From NCBI RefSeq assembly GCF_902459665.1, contig NZ_CABPSL010000001.1:310001-374000 (forward strand): a stretch of 64,000 nt of DNA. Reading direction: 5' to 3'. Positions 43,131 to 52,489 of the stretch are shown piece after piece. A program made the position numbers and the translations under genes. The notes below the pieces were generated by a model, which was not told where the DNA came from, did no database searches, and saw only the letters and a program-made list of their open reading frames with translations. This stretch comes from Pandoraea cepalis. GTDB lineage: Bacteria > Pseudomonadota > Gammaproteobacteria > Burkholderiales > Burkholderiaceae. Every line of letters begins with the position of its first letter. The stretch's first letter is position 1.

Positions 43131-44540
43131 TCAGCGGTTGCCGCGACGCTGCCCCAGCGGGGCGAACCACAGCACCGCAATGCCGACGAGCAAGCTTACG
43201 GCAGCGAACATCAGGCCCGAGGTGAACGAGTGCGTCCAGTCCTTGAGTGCGCCCACGACAATCGGACTGAGCGCCGAGCCGAGATTGCCGACGGCGTTGA
43301 TGACCGCCAGTCCGAGGGCGCGCGTATGCGGGGCGAGACTGCGGTCGGGCACCGTCCAGAAGATCGCCATGGCGGTGTAGGCGCCGGTCGAGGCCATCGC
43401 TACCCCGGCGAGGCGCAGCGCCGGCTCCGGCGCGAAGCACGTGACGACCCAGCCCGCCGCGGAGAAGAGCATGGGCAGCACCAGATGCCAGCGGCGTTCC
43501 TGCAGCCGGTCGGAGCGGCGTCCCCACCAGATCATGCCGGCAATTGTGCAGACCGACGGAATCGCCGCGAGCAGGCCGATGGTCACGTTGCTGCTCGTCG
43601 TGCCGAAGCTCTTCACGATCTGCGGAATCCACAGCGACGCCAGCGAGAGCGTGTTGACGAGGCAGAAATACCCCAGCGCAAACTTCGCCACGCTCGGTGT
43701 GAGAATGGCGCGCCACATACTGTTGCCGGCGTGCGCCGCACCGCCCGTCTGTTGCGTGAGCGCGGCGGCACGGTCGCGGGCGATCATCGTGTCGAGCGCG
43801 CGCTTTTCGGCGACGCTCAACCAGCGCGCGTCGGCGGGTTTGTCGTCCAGATACCACCAGGTGACGACGCCGAGCAAGACCGTCGGCAGTCCTTCGAGCA
43901 CGAAGAGCCACTGCCACCCGGCGAGTCCGCCTACGCCGTCGAGCCGCAGCAAATAGCCCGATGCGGCGGCGCCGAGTGCGGACGTCACCGGCATGGCGAT
44001 CATGAACCAGGCATTGGCGCGTGCGCGCGCGGCCGAAGGGAACCAGTCGCCCATATAGAGCAGCATGCCCGGCAGGAAGCCTGCCTCGGTAATGCCGACG
44101 ATGGCGCGAATCAGATAGAGGCTGGTGGCGTCGTGCGCGAACATCGTGGCGCTCGAAGCGAAGCCCCACGCGATCAGAATCGTGCCGATCCAGCGACGCG
44201 CGCCGACCTTCACGAGCATCAGATTGCTCGGCACACCGCACAGCACATACGTGAGGTAGAACACGGTCGAGGCCATGCCGAACATCGTGCTCGTGAGCTT
44301 CAGATCCTGGCTCATCGTGAGCGCGGCGAAGCCGACGTTGATGCGATCGAGAAACGAGAACAGGAACAGCACGAACAGGAAGCCGAGCAGGCGGCGCGAG
44401 ACCTTGCGTACGACTTCGCGCTCCAGGGCCTCGTTCGGAAGACACTGCGACGCCGGCGTGCCATCGAGGGCGACAGCGGCGGGCGATGCGGGTGCAGCGA
44501 TTCCGCCGGCGATACCGGCGGCAGACGTGATACGACTCAT
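43131..44540 (-). CDS. MFS transporter, anion:cation symporter family
   Basis: A 469-aa twelve-helix MFS protein. 'LLGFLFVLFLFSFLDRINVG' is the first helix with the D-R-x-N motif of the ACS family (aromatic-acid, hydroxyphenylacetate and hexuronate carriers). 'GITEAGFLPGMLLYMGDWFP' contains the helix-4 signature. GGAGAAG precedes ATG 44540. It is the last gene of the FAD monooxygenase operon, and probably imports the aromatic or related acid that the monooxygenase attacks. Confidence 0.9.
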   Translation of the reverse strand: MSRITSAAGIAGGIAAPASPAAVALDGTPASQCLPNEALEREVVRKVSRRLLGFLFVLFLFSFLDRINVGFAALTMSQDLKLTSTMFGMASTVFYLTYVLCGVPSNLMLVKVGARRWIGTILIAWGFASSATMFAHDATSLYLIRAIVGITEAGFLPGMLLYMGDWFPSAARARANAWFMIAMPVTSALGAAASGYLLRLDGVGGLAGWQWLFVLEGLPTVLLGVVTWWYLDDKPADARWLSVAEKRALDTMIARDRAAALTQQTGGAAHAGNSMWRAILTPSVAKFALGYFCLVNTLSLASLWIPQIVKSFGTTSSNVTIGLLAAIPSVCTIAGMIWWGRRSDRLQERRWHLVLPMLFSAAGWVVTCFAPEPALRLAGVAMASTGAYTAMAIFWTVPDRSLAPHTRALGLAVINAVGNLGSALSPIVVGALKDWTHSFTSGLMFAAVSLLVGIAVLWFAPLGQRRGNR

Positions 44541-44638
44541 GATGGGTGTCTTCTCCAACGCTCCCCGCCTCGGATATTGTGTGGCGGTGTGATGAAAGCG
44601 GGTCCGCCATCGAGGGCGGACGCCGAAGGGAACCGTGT

Positions 44639-44833
44639 TTAATCCTGTGCGCTGCGGGCGGCTTGCTGAATGCAGTCGATCACGCGCTGTGGATCGTCGA
44701 TCTCGTGTGCCAACAGCAGAACGACTTTGGCGAGCAGCAGCTCGCGCTTGTCGTCCGGTGCGGCGTCGATGGCCAGCGCGAGGGTGTCGTAAATCTCCTC
44801 GAGTCCGGCGATGGCGGTTGGTTGGGCGGTCAT
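44639..44833 (-). CDS. DUF2783 domain-containing protein
   Basis: A 64-aa acidic helical protein, MTAQPTAIAGLEEIYDTLAL onward, ending 'CIQQAARSAQD'. DUF2783 proteins are typically encoded beside FAD-dependent aromatic hydroxylases, as here (29 bp after the monooxygenase stop). A helper or assembly role for the monooxygenase is a guess from this neighbourhood. AGGAAG before the ATG is an adequate SD. Confidence 0.8.
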   Translation of the reverse strand: MTAQPTAIAGLEEIYDTLALAIDAAPDDKRELLLAKVVLLLAHEIDDPQRVIDCIQQAARSAQD

Positions 44834-44862
44834 GGCAGAGCTTCCTTGTGTGAGGTGACGGC

Positions 44863-46551
44863 TCAGGCGTGGGCCGTCGCCTGTGCGAGCGCGCTGGCAA
44901 GACGCGTGGCGTCGAGCTGCTGCCAGCGGGCGCAGACATGATGATCGGGACGCACGAGGTACGCCGTGCCGCTGGCGGCACCGTACTTCGTCGCGGCATG
45001 GCCCGTCGGATCGGGCAGCGTGAGGTCCGCGCCCGTCACGTCGTCTTCCGACGGCGCGAACGCGATCACCTTCACCGGCACACCGCGCTCGCGCCACGTC
45101 ACCAGCGCATGACGCACGGCATCGTCGAGCGGGGCATCGCCAAACGTCACCAGATGGAACGCGGCGCCGAGGTGGTCGTACAGATAGTCGTTGTCGCCGA
45201 GCTTGACGTTCGGCGCCGGCGCACCGACGCCGGGTCCCGCCGTCATCCGCGCGTTGTCGTCGTTGGGGCTGTTGAGCGGCGAGTCGCGATAGTCGTGCGC
45301 GCGCGAGGTGCGCCAGTGGAACAGCGGCCGCACGAATTCGTGATCGAGCGAGAGATCGAGCACGGCGTCGCGCAACACACGGAAGCCATGTGAGGGTGGC
45401 GTCATGAAGCGTGTGCTCTTGCCGGCCTCCGCGATGATCTCGCGCGCCGCGCCCACGCGGTCGTTTGTGTACGACGCGAGCAACGACGCCGGTGCCGCAC
45501 CCTTGGCAACTGCGGCAAGTTTCCACGACAGATCGATGGCGTCCTGGAAGCCAGTGTTGGCCCCACGCACGCCGAAGATCGGCAGCAGGTGAGCGGCGTC
45601 GCCCGCGAAGAGAATGCGTCCGTGCACGTAGTCGGGCAGCGTAAGCGCGCGCGCCGAATAGACCGAACACCAGTCGAGTTCCCACGGCGTGCCGCCGAGA
45701 CCCATCATGTCGAGCTGCGCGTCGATGCGCTCGCGAATCGTCTCGGGTTGCAGCGCGTGCTCGGACGTCTCCGACGCCGGCAATTGATAATCCACGCGCC
45801 AGATGCCATCCGGCTCGCGATGCATGAGCACCGTGTTGCCGGGATTCCAGTCGGGGGCGAAGTACGCCAGGCGCTCGGTGGGCAGATCGAGATCGATGCG
45901 GATGTCGGCGATGACGAAGCGGCCTTCGTAGCTCGCCCCTTCGAAACGCAGGCCCAGCGCGGTGCGCACCGTCGAGCGCGCGCCGTCGGCGGCGACGAGC
46001 CAGCGCGTGCGTTGCGTGTACTCGCCCTCGGGCGTATCGATCTGCAGTGCCACGCCGTGGTCATCCTGCGTCAGCGCAACGAGCTTGTTGCCCCATCGCA
46101 TCTCGATGAGCGGCTGGCGCTCGACGGCGTCCACCAGATAACTCTCGAGCACGTTCTGTTGCAAGTTGATCAGCGGCGCGAATCGGTCGTCTTCGTCCAC
46201 CGGCGACTCCATGCGGAAGACGCGCTGGCCGCGATAGTAAGAATTCCCGCTGGTCCATGGCAGGCCCTTCGCGAGCACGGCGTCGGCCACGCCCACGGCT
46301 TGCAGAATCTCCTGCGAGCGACGCGTGAAGACGATGGCGCGGCTGCCTTCCGAGACTTGCTGTTCGGCCTGGAGCACGACACAGCGCACCCCATGGCGTG
46401 CCAGCGCGAGTGCGGTGACCATACCGATGGGGCCGCCGCCCACGACGGTGACAGGGACGTCCGGGGTTGTCTCGCCCTGCGGCGCAAAGTGCGGATGGAC
46501 GCGGTACGCGTGATAAAGCGACGCGCGCGGGGTGGTCTCTGGTCGATGCAT
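44863..46551 (-). CDS. FAD-dependent aromatic hydroxylase (MhpA/PheA-like)
   Basis: A 562-aa class A flavoprotein monooxygenase. The FAD dinucleotide motif is VTVVGGGPIGMVTALALARH (~residue 33). The FAD/NADPH motif 'WLVAADGARSTVR' and the GD motif 'LFAGDAAHLLPIFGVRG' follow. The C-terminal ~150 residues are the thioredoxin-like domain of the phenol-hydroxylase group. It hydroxylates an unidentified aromatic or hydroxy-acid using NAD(P)H and O2. It opens an operon with DUF2783 and an MFS carrier, facing a MarR regulator. Confidence 0.9.
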   Translation of the reverse strand: MHRPETTPRASLYHAYRVHPHFAPQGETTPDVPVTVVGGGPIGMVTALALARHGVRCVVLQAEQQVSEGSRAIVFTRRSQEILQAVGVADAVLAKGLPWTSGNSYYRGQRVFRMESPVDEDDRFAPLINLQQNVLESYLVDAVERQPLIEMRWGNKLVALTQDDHGVALQIDTPEGEYTQRTRWLVAADGARSTVRTALGLRFEGASYEGRFVIADIRIDLDLPTERLAYFAPDWNPGNTVLMHREPDGIWRVDYQLPASETSEHALQPETIRERIDAQLDMMGLGGTPWELDWCSVYSARALTLPDYVHGRILFAGDAAHLLPIFGVRGANTGFQDAIDLSWKLAAVAKGAAPASLLASYTNDRVGAAREIIAEAGKSTRFMTPPSHGFRVLRDAVLDLSLDHEFVRPLFHWRTSRAHDYRDSPLNSPNDDNARMTAGPGVGAPAPNVKLGDNDYLYDHLGAAFHLVTFGDAPLDDAVRHALVTWRERGVPVKVIAFAPSEDDVTGADLTLPDPTGHAATKYGAASGTAYLVRPDHHVCARWQQLDATRLASALAQATAHA

Positions 46552-46674
46552 GATGCGACACCCAAAAATTCGGCTCGGCACGTACGCAGCGAGTCTCGTG
46601 TCAGCGGGGAGACGACGCAAGCGCAGCGCGCGAATGGCAAAAACGCCAACGAGCATATAGTTGCTAACACAACC

Positions 46675-46703
46675 ATTCTAGTGTGCTAAGGTTGCGCTCG
46701 CAA
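46675..46703 (-). promoter_or_regulatory. Promoter of the FAD hydroxylase operon
   Basis: On the minus strand TTGCGA (46703-46698) and TAGAAT (46680-46675) are spaced by exactly 17 bp, a sigma-70-like promoter about 125 bp before the hydroxylase ATG. A perfect palindrome, GTTGCG-ct-CGCAAC (46691-46704), covers the -35 and could be the operator of the divergent MarR. Two TTAGCA copies lie around the -10. Confidence 0.55.
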
Positions 46704-46742
46704 CAAAATATCGACCGTTTTCGACTAGGGAAAAACACTGAG

Positions 46743-47198
46743 ATGCGGCCTGTCCACCCATCGCTCGACCAGTTCTTGACGTACAAGATGCACCGCCTGA
46801 TGAAGCAGCACGACAAACGTATCGCGCAGTCGTATGCCGACGCGGCGCAATTGAGTCTGGCCGAGTCGCGCGTGTTGGCGGCGGTGGGCACGGCGGGGGC
46901 GTTGTCGAACTCGGAGCTGGCGCGTCGCGCGAATCTCGACAAGAGTCAGGCGAGCCGGGGGGCAGACGGGCTGGTATCGCGCGGACTGGTGCGTCGTGCG
47001 CCGGACGAACACGACGGCCGAGCGGTCAAGGTCACGCTCACGCCGGAGGGCGAGCGCGTATGGCGCGTGGTGATCGATGCGGCGCGCGCCCACTACGACC
47101 GATTGTTCGACACGCTGACTGACGACGAGATGCGCGTGTACGAGCAACTGCTCGACAAACTGCTGCTGCGCTCGGACGAACTCGACGGGCAAGGCTGA
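46743..47198 (+). CDS. MarR-family transcriptional regulator
   Basis: A 151-aa winged-helix regulator: 'LAESRVLAAVGTAGALSNSE' leads into the recognition helix 'LDKSQASRGADGLVSRGLV', followed by the wing 'DEHDGRAVKVTLTPEG'. It is divergent from the hydroxylase operon with a shared promoter region, so it probably represses that operon until its aromatic ligand is present. The start at 46743 (MRPVHPSLDQ) begins the conserved N-terminus; the SD is weak. Confidence 0.9.
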   Translation: MRPVHPSLDQFLTYKMHRLMKQHDKRIAQSYADAAQLSLAESRVLAAVGTAGALSNSELARRANLDKSQASRGADGLVSRGLVRRAPDEHDGRAVKVTLTPEGERVWRVVIDAARAHYDRLFDTLTDDEMRVYEQLLDKLLLRSDELDGQG

Positions 47199-47391
47199 TC
47201 GGTCTCACCCGGGGGCATGCGCCGCGTGCCACTTACGCGGTGCCACGGAAACGGAAAGCGCACCCGCGTGAAACAGCGCCCCAAAGATCGGAGTGCGGAC
47301 ACGCAGATGCCCTTTTGCTCAGTTGTGCCACGCGCACGTCGACGTCATCAACGCCTTCGCTTTGCACACGTGACGCGGGCCTTCACCTTCC

Positions 47392-49110
47392 TCAAGCGAA
47401 CGACAGCGTCTTCGTCAGATCGCCCGGCGGCATGGCCCCGCGCGCCGCGAAGGCGGCGTTGCGATGGGCGATGCCTTCGAGCGTCGGCAGATCGTACAGG
47501 CGCGTGATAAAGCGCAGGATCGACGTGGTGTCGTAGAAGGTGTGATCGACATTGCCGCGTTTGGCGAACGGCGAGACCACTAGCGCCGGAACGCGTGAGC
47601 CCGGTCCCCAGCGGTCGCCCTGCGGCGGCGCGACGTGATCCCACCAGCCGCCATTCTCGTCGTACGTAATCACGACCATCATGTTTTGCCACTGCGGCGA
47701 CTTCATCAGATGGGCCAGCACGTTCGCCACGTGTTGGTCGCCGGACTCCACATCCGAATACCCCGCGTGTTGGTTCAGGTTGCCCTGCGGCTTGTAGAAC
47801 GTGACGGCGGGCAGCTTGCCGGCGATGGCGTCGGCGATGAATTTGTTCGCGATCGGGCTGTCGCCTTCACCACCATCGCGCAGATGCATCTCGCGTGCGG
47901 CCGTGCCGGGCGCGTACTGGGCGAAGTAGTTGAACGGTTGATGGTGATACTGGAAGTTCGGTTTGTCCGCACCGCCCTTGTGATCGAGCGCCGACTGCCA
48001 CGCGCCCGCGTACCACGCCCACGACACGCCCTTCGTCGAGAGCACATCGCCAATGGTGGGGAACGTTTGCGGGGGCAGCGTGGCGGGGTTCGACGGATCG
48101 GCCAGACGCTTGTCGCCGGAGGCCGCGGGCTTGATCGGCGACGGCTGATACGCCGGCATCATCGTATTCACCGCAAAGTTGTCGGGCGTGATGGCACCGT
48201 CGCGCACGAACTTCGGCGGACCGTCAGCCGCCGACGCGGGCGACGCCGGCGACACCGCCAGACGTACACCTTGCGGCCCGTCGGCCAGCACGGCGATCTT
48301 GTCCTTGGCCGGACTTTGCGCGGCGTTCGGATACACCGGCGGGCGTCCAGAGATCAGGAACTGGTGGTTCAGGAACGAACCGCCGAAAGCCGCCATGAAG
48401 AAGTTGTCGCACATTGTGTACTGCTGCGCGATCTTGTACATGTCGAGCGTCTTGGCCGTCTCGCCGTAGTAACCCATCGTCAGACCGCCCGAGTTGGCCC
48501 ATGCGGCGAACTGGTTGTTTGTGCCGCCGTTGATCTGCATCTGGTTCTGCCAGAACAGGTGCCATAGATCGCGCGTGATGACCGACGTCGGCAGCAACTG
48601 GCCTTCGGCGTCCTTGAGCATGAATGGCGCGTTCGGCTGCCGCGCGATGTCCTTCTCGGCGATGTGATACTTCTTTCCGCCGATCGTCTGAGCGCGCGGC
48701 ACGAGACCCTCGAAGATCGGCGGCAGCAGCGGCATTGGCGTTTTGCCGTCGCGGTCGAGTTGGGTGCAGACCGACGCCGGCACTTTCGCGAGCGGCTTTT
48801 CCAACCCGGGGAAATCGGCGAACAGATTGTTGAAGCTGCGGTTCTCGAGATAGATCACGACCACCGTCTTGATGTTGGCCTTGAGCTGGGCGTCGAACGT
48901 GCCGCCCGCGGCGACGGCCGTGGGTGCGCCGGCACTGCCTTCGGCGGCGCAGCCGGTCAGTGCCGTCGTGGCGCCCGCCGCGCTGGCCGCACCGATGGCG
49001 GCCAGGCCTTGAAGCAGACGGCGGCGCGACGGATCGGCCGGGTTGTCGTCGTGCGCTGGGGCGGCGTCGAGCGCGGGATCGTGAGGTTGGGGCTTGGCGT
49101 CGTGCGTCAT
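47392..49110 (-). CDS. Tat-exported phosphoesterase (acid phosphatase / phospholipase C-like)
   Basis: A 572-aa protein of the phosphoesterase family that includes AcpA and bacterial phospholipase C. The twin-arginine signal is PSRRRLLQGLAAI near residue 30. The catalytic region 'VVVIYLENRSFNNLFADFPG' contains the ENRSFD-like motif with the metal-binding Glu-Asn. Later 'TYDENGGWWDHVAPPQG' and 'GPGSRVPALVVSPF' complete the site. AAGGACATC precedes the ATG. Whether it prefers phosphomonoesters or phospholipids cannot be told. It stands alone between a MarR and a LysR gene. Confidence 0.9.
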   Translation of the reverse strand: MTHDAKPQPHDPALDAAPAHDDNPADPSRRRLLQGLAAIGAASAAGATTALTGCAAEGSAGAPTAVAAGGTFDAQLKANIKTVVVIYLENRSFNNLFADFPGLEKPLAKVPASVCTQLDRDGKTPMPLLPPIFEGLVPRAQTIGGKKYHIAEKDIARQPNAPFMLKDAEGQLLPTSVITRDLWHLFWQNQMQINGGTNNQFAAWANSGGLTMGYYGETAKTLDMYKIAQQYTMCDNFFMAAFGGSFLNHQFLISGRPPVYPNAAQSPAKDKIAVLADGPQGVRLAVSPASPASAADGPPKFVRDGAITPDNFAVNTMMPAYQPSPIKPAASGDKRLADPSNPATLPPQTFPTIGDVLSTKGVSWAWYAGAWQSALDHKGGADKPNFQYHHQPFNYFAQYAPGTAAREMHLRDGGEGDSPIANKFIADAIAGKLPAVTFYKPQGNLNQHAGYSDVESGDQHVANVLAHLMKSPQWQNMMVVITYDENGGWWDHVAPPQGDRWGPGSRVPALVVSPFAKRGNVDHTFYDTTSILRFITRLYDLPTLEGIAHRNAAFAARGAMPPGDLTKTLSFA

Positions 49111-49348
49111 GATGTCCTTGATGGGCGAGTCGGGCAGAGGCGTTCGGCGAGGCAGGCGTGCACACCCGCGTCCGGTCGGCAACGGCTGACGAGCGGGAGC
49201 CGCGTCGTCGGCCTGCCGGGGCAGGCTGGGCAGACGACGTTTTTACGCGGGGAGTGTGACAATTCGGTGACGCCGTCGCGATGTCGCGACAGACAAAACG
49301 CGGTGGGGTGGCGCACGCGACGCAATCGACTTGCGTGGCTCTGGTGGC

Positions 49349-50278
49349 TCACGCGGCGGGCGTCTCCGGCGGCACGGCGTAGCCCGTGTCCTCGAACAGC
49401 TCGGTGCGGAACTGTTCGACCAGATCGTCGAGCAGGGCGCGCAATGCGCTGGGCATCTGTTTGCGCGACATGTAGACGCCGTAGACGGTCATCTCGCGTG
49501 GCACGTAATTGGGCAGCAGCGCACGCAAGGTGCCATCGCGCAGATGCGGTAACGCCGAATACACCGGTTGCATCGAGATGCCCGCGCCCGCGAGCGTAGC
49601 GGCGAAGACTACATTGACTTCATTGGCCGATAGATTGCCGCCGACGGGCACGCCCAGCGGTGTGCCGTTGTGCGTGAATTGCCAGAGGCTTTTGCCGAAG
49701 TACGTGTAGGTCAGGCAGTTGTGCAGGGCGAGGTCTTCGGCGCGCTCCGGCGCGCCATGGCGCCGGAGATATGACGGTGCCGCGCAGACCACCGAATGGC
49801 ACGTGGCGAGACGACGGGCAATCAGTCCGGGCGACGGCTCGGACGTTACGCGAATCGCCAGGTCGATGCGCTCGTCCACCAGGTCGACGGTGCGGTCCGC
49901 CACCACGAGATCGATGGCGACACCGGGATACCGCAGGATGAACCGCGTGACCGCCGCCGCCAGGAATGCCTGAGCGAGCGACGTGCTGCAAGCCACTCGC
50001 AACAGGCCGCGCGGCGCACTGTCGGCGTGCGAGGCACACGCCAGATCGTCGGCGATACCCAGCATCTCGCGACAACGCGGCAACGCGTCGCTCCCGGCGT
50101 CGGTGAGGCTGACCGCACGGGTCGTCCGATGCAGCAGCCGCGTGCCGAGCCACGCCTCGAGTTCGGCCAGATAGCGCGAGACCATCGCCCGCGACATATC
50201 CAACCGCTGCGCGGCCGCCGTCAGCGAACCGCGTTCGGCCACTTCGGTAAAGACCCGCATTGCCGTCAGACGATCCAT
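49349..50278 (-). CDS. LysR-family transcriptional regulator
   Basis: A 309-aa LysR with the helix-turn-helix 'LTAAAQRLDMSRAMVSRYLA' and the usual effector domain, including FGKSLWQFT-type residues. Start at ATG 50278 (MDRLTAMRVF). It is divergent from the DsbA-like and NmrA-like genes with 125 bp between, so it probably controls them. The long 5' open extension to 50416 was rejected because it would overlap the promoter. Confidence 0.9.
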   Translation of the reverse strand: MDRLTAMRVFTEVAERGSLTAAAQRLDMSRAMVSRYLAELEAWLGTRLLHRTTRAVSLTDAGSDALPRCREMLGIADDLACASHADSAPRGLLRVACSTSLAQAFLAAAVTRFILRYPGVAIDLVVADRTVDLVDERIDLAIRVTSEPSPGLIARRLATCHSVVCAAPSYLRRHGAPERAEDLALHNCLTYTYFGKSLWQFTHNGTPLGVPVGGNLSANEVNVVFAATLAGAGISMQPVYSALPHLRDGTLRALLPNYVPREMTVYGVYMSRKQMPSALRALLDDLVEQFRTELFEDTGYAVPPETPAA

Positions 50279-50403
50279 GATTTGCTCGATCGATGCAACA
50301 AAGTGATCGCCATTATGGGCTTTTTTTGCGCGACTGACGCGACTACGATGGCAAACATGAGAGGCGTCGAAGGGCGGCGTCGCAAGACACAGGACAGATC
50401 GAG

Positions 50404-51120
50404 ATGACCCAGGCAACTCTGCATTACATCGCCGACCCGCTGTGCGGATGGTGCTACGCGGCGGCGCCGCTCGTGCGCGCTGCGCGCGACGTGGTCGGCC
50501 TCGATGTCGTGTTTCACGGTGGCGGCATGATGGCCGGGCCGAACGCGCAACCGGTTACGCCGCAGCTGCGCGATTACGTCATGCCGCATGACCGTCGCAT
50601 TGCGGCGTTGACCGGCCAGCCGTTCGGCGACGCCTATTTCGACGGTCTGCTGCGCGATGGCACCGCCGTGTTCGACTCCGCGCCGCCCACGGCCGCCGCG
50701 CTGGCGGCCGAAGCGTTGGCCGGCCGCGGGCTCGACATGTTCGCGGCGCTGCAGCGCGCGCATTATGTCGATGGCAAACGTATTGCCGATCGCCATGTGC
50801 TCATCGATGTCGCGGCGAATCTCGGTCTCGACCGGGGGGCCTTCGCGCAAGCGCTCGATGCACAGGCGGCCGACGCCCTCATGCGGCACTTCCGCGATAG
50901 CCGCGCGTGGCTTGCCCGCGTCGGCGGCAGCGGCTTCCCGACGTTCGCGCTGGCGATCGGCGGTCACATCGAGCGCCTCGAAGTGGGACATTATCTGGGG
51001 CAGCCCGACGTGTGGCGCGACGCGTTGCGCGAGCGTCTGTTGTCTGCGCAGGCGGCGTCTTCCCCGGACGGCGACGCCAGCACTTTGCCCCAGTGCGGCC
51101 CCGACGGCTGCGCGCTCTGA
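50404..51120 (+). CDS. DsbA-family thioredoxin-fold protein
   Basis: A 238-aa protein with the CXXC motif CGWC at residues 14-17 (HYIADPLCGWCYAAAP), no signal peptide, and the cis-proline in 'GSGFPTFALAIGG'. It resembles the cytoplasmic FrnE/HCCA-isomerase branch of the DsbA family more than periplasmic DsbA. The last residues have a Cys-x-x-x-x-Cys tail (QCGPDGCAL), unusual and possibly redox active. It is followed after 49 bp by an NAD(P)-binding protein. Confidence 0.87.
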   Translation: MTQATLHYIADPLCGWCYAAAPLVRAARDVVGLDVVFHGGGMMAGPNAQPVTPQLRDYVMPHDRRIAALTGQPFGDAYFDGLLRDGTAVFDSAPPTAAALAAEALAGRGLDMFAALQRAHYVDGKRIADRHVLIDVAANLGLDRGAFAQALDAQAADALMRHFRDSRAWLARVGGSGFPTFALAIGGHIERLEVGHYLGQPDVWRDALRERLLSAQAASSPDGDASTLPQCGPDGCAL

Positions 51121-51169
51121 GCGTCTGCCACCTATCCCGAATTCACTCGTCACTCCCAGGAGAATCCCG

Positions 51170-51790
51170 ATGAAAGTCGCCTTGATTGGTATTACCGGCC
51201 GCGTGGGTACGCGCGTTGCCGCCGAACTGCTGCAACGCAATCACACTGTGACGGGGATCGCCCGCAATCCAGAACGCGTCGAAGCCGAGCAGGGACTCAC
51301 CGTCGCCAAGGGCGACGCCGCTGACCCGACGTTGCTCGCGCCGCTGCTCGCCGGACACGATGCCGTGATCAGCGCGGGTCGCTTCGCATCCATGGACGCG
51401 GCCAAGCTGATCGACGCCGTCAAGCGGGCCGGGGTGCCGCGTCTGCTCGTGGTGGGCGGTGCGGGCAGTCTGGACGTCGCGCCGGGCAAGGCGCTGATCG
51501 ATACGCCAGAATTCCCGGAGGCATACAAGCCGGAAGCCAGCGCAGGCCGCGCGTTCCTGCAAGTGCTGCGCGCCGAGCCGAAGGCGTCACCGCTGAACTG
51601 GACGTTCCTGTCGCCGTCGGCATTGTTCGAGCCGGGCGAGCGCACGGGCCAGTTCCGTCTCGGTGGCGACGGTCTGCTCGTCGATGCGAACGGCAAGAGC
51701 TGGATCTCGATGGAAGACTATGCCATCGCCCTGGTCGACGAACTCGAGCGCAACGCGCATCCGCGCGCGCGCTTTACCGTCGGCTACTGA
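51170..51790 (+). CDS. NmrA/NAD(P)H-binding family oxidoreductase
   Basis: A 206-aa single-domain Rossmann protein: MKVALIGITGRVGTRVAAEL gives the GxxGxxG, 'VAKGDAADPTLLAPLLAGHD' binds the cofactor region, and 'RLLVVGGAGSLDV' follows. Atypical SDRs of this size act as NAD(P)-dependent reductases or redox sensors. CCAGGAG stands eight bases before the ATG. It probably belongs to the same operon as the DsbA-like gene and the divergent LysR's regulon. Confidence 0.88.
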   Translation: MKVALIGITGRVGTRVAAELLQRNHTVTGIARNPERVEAEQGLTVAKGDAADPTLLAPLLAGHDAVISAGRFASMDAAKLIDAVKRAGVPRLLVVGGAGSLDVAPGKALIDTPEFPEAYKPEASAGRAFLQVLRAEPKASPLNWTFLSPSALFEPGERTGQFRLGGDGLLVDANGKSWISMEDYAIALVDELERNAHPRARFTVGY

Positions 51791-51829
51791 GCGTGAGACG
51801 ACGGCGGTGCGTGTCGATCGTTGGCGCGA

Positions 51830-52489
51830 TCAGCATGCCTGCCGGAACGTGAGGTTATAACGCACGGCTTGCGCGTCGAAACTGCCTTCGACGCCCGCAA
51901 TGCCGTGATAGACGAGTCGCGACGGCCCACCCCAGACGACCACGTCGCCCGGGGCCAGACGAATGCGGCGGGTGCGATCGCCACGGTGCACTCCGCCCCA
52001 CAGAAACGTCGCGGGAAGTCCAAGCGACACCGACACGATGGGCGCGCCCAGATCGCGCTCATCGTGATCCTGATGCAACGTGAGCCGCGCATCCAGCGAG
52101 TAACGATTGACGAGACAAGCGTCTGGCGCGAAGTCGCGATACCCCGCAGCGCCGGCGGCGCGGCGCGCGAGCGCGACAAACGATGCCGGCATCGATGGCC
52201 ACGGTTGTTGCGAGAGCGGATCGTGCGTGCCGTAGCGGTATCCCTGTCGGTCGCTGATCCATCCCACGTCCCCGCAATTCGTCATGGCGACTGACATGCG
52301 CTTGCCGCCCGGCGTCAGCCAGTGACGCAGCGGCGCTTGCGCGATCACCGCGTCGATATCGACCTGCAAGGCCGTCAGTTGTGACTGTGCGAACCCTCGC
52401 AACACGAATGCTCCCGGACCGAGTGCGTCGAATGGCGGCGTGCCGTGGTCGGTGTCGTCGTGCGCTGAGCCGAAAAGGTCGAGTGTCAT
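51830..52489 (-). CDS. alkB: AlkB, alpha-ketoglutarate-dependent DNA dealkylase
   Basis: A 219-aa Fe(II)/2OG dioxygenase reversing 1-methyladenine and 3-methylcytosine damage. His139-x-Asp141 lies in LTLHQDHDE, the distal His195 in LVYHGI, and Arg210 and Arg216 in RYNLTFR bind 2-oxoglutarate and substrate. 'NRYSLDARL' before the HxD is the AlkB-type signature. Its ATG overlaps the stop of the 2OG-Fe(II) oxygenase upstream (ATGA), so the two are translationally coupled in one repair operon with ada. Confidence 0.95.
   Translation of the reverse strand: MTLDLFGSAHDDTDHGTPPFDALGPGAFVLRGFAQSQLTALQVDIDAVIAQAPLRHWLTPGGKRMSVAMTNCGDVGWISDRQGYRYGTHDPLSQQPWPSMPASFVALARRAAGAAGYRDFAPDACLVNRYSLDARLTLHQDHDERDLGAPIVSVSLGLPATFLWGGVHRGDRTRRIRLAPGDVVVWGGPSRLVYHGIAGVEGSFDAQAVRYNLTFRQAC

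Noticed and set aside
43230-44642. Plus-strand open frame opposite the MFS gene
   Set aside because: The MFS protein on the other strand has clear helices and motifs; this frame is its shadow.
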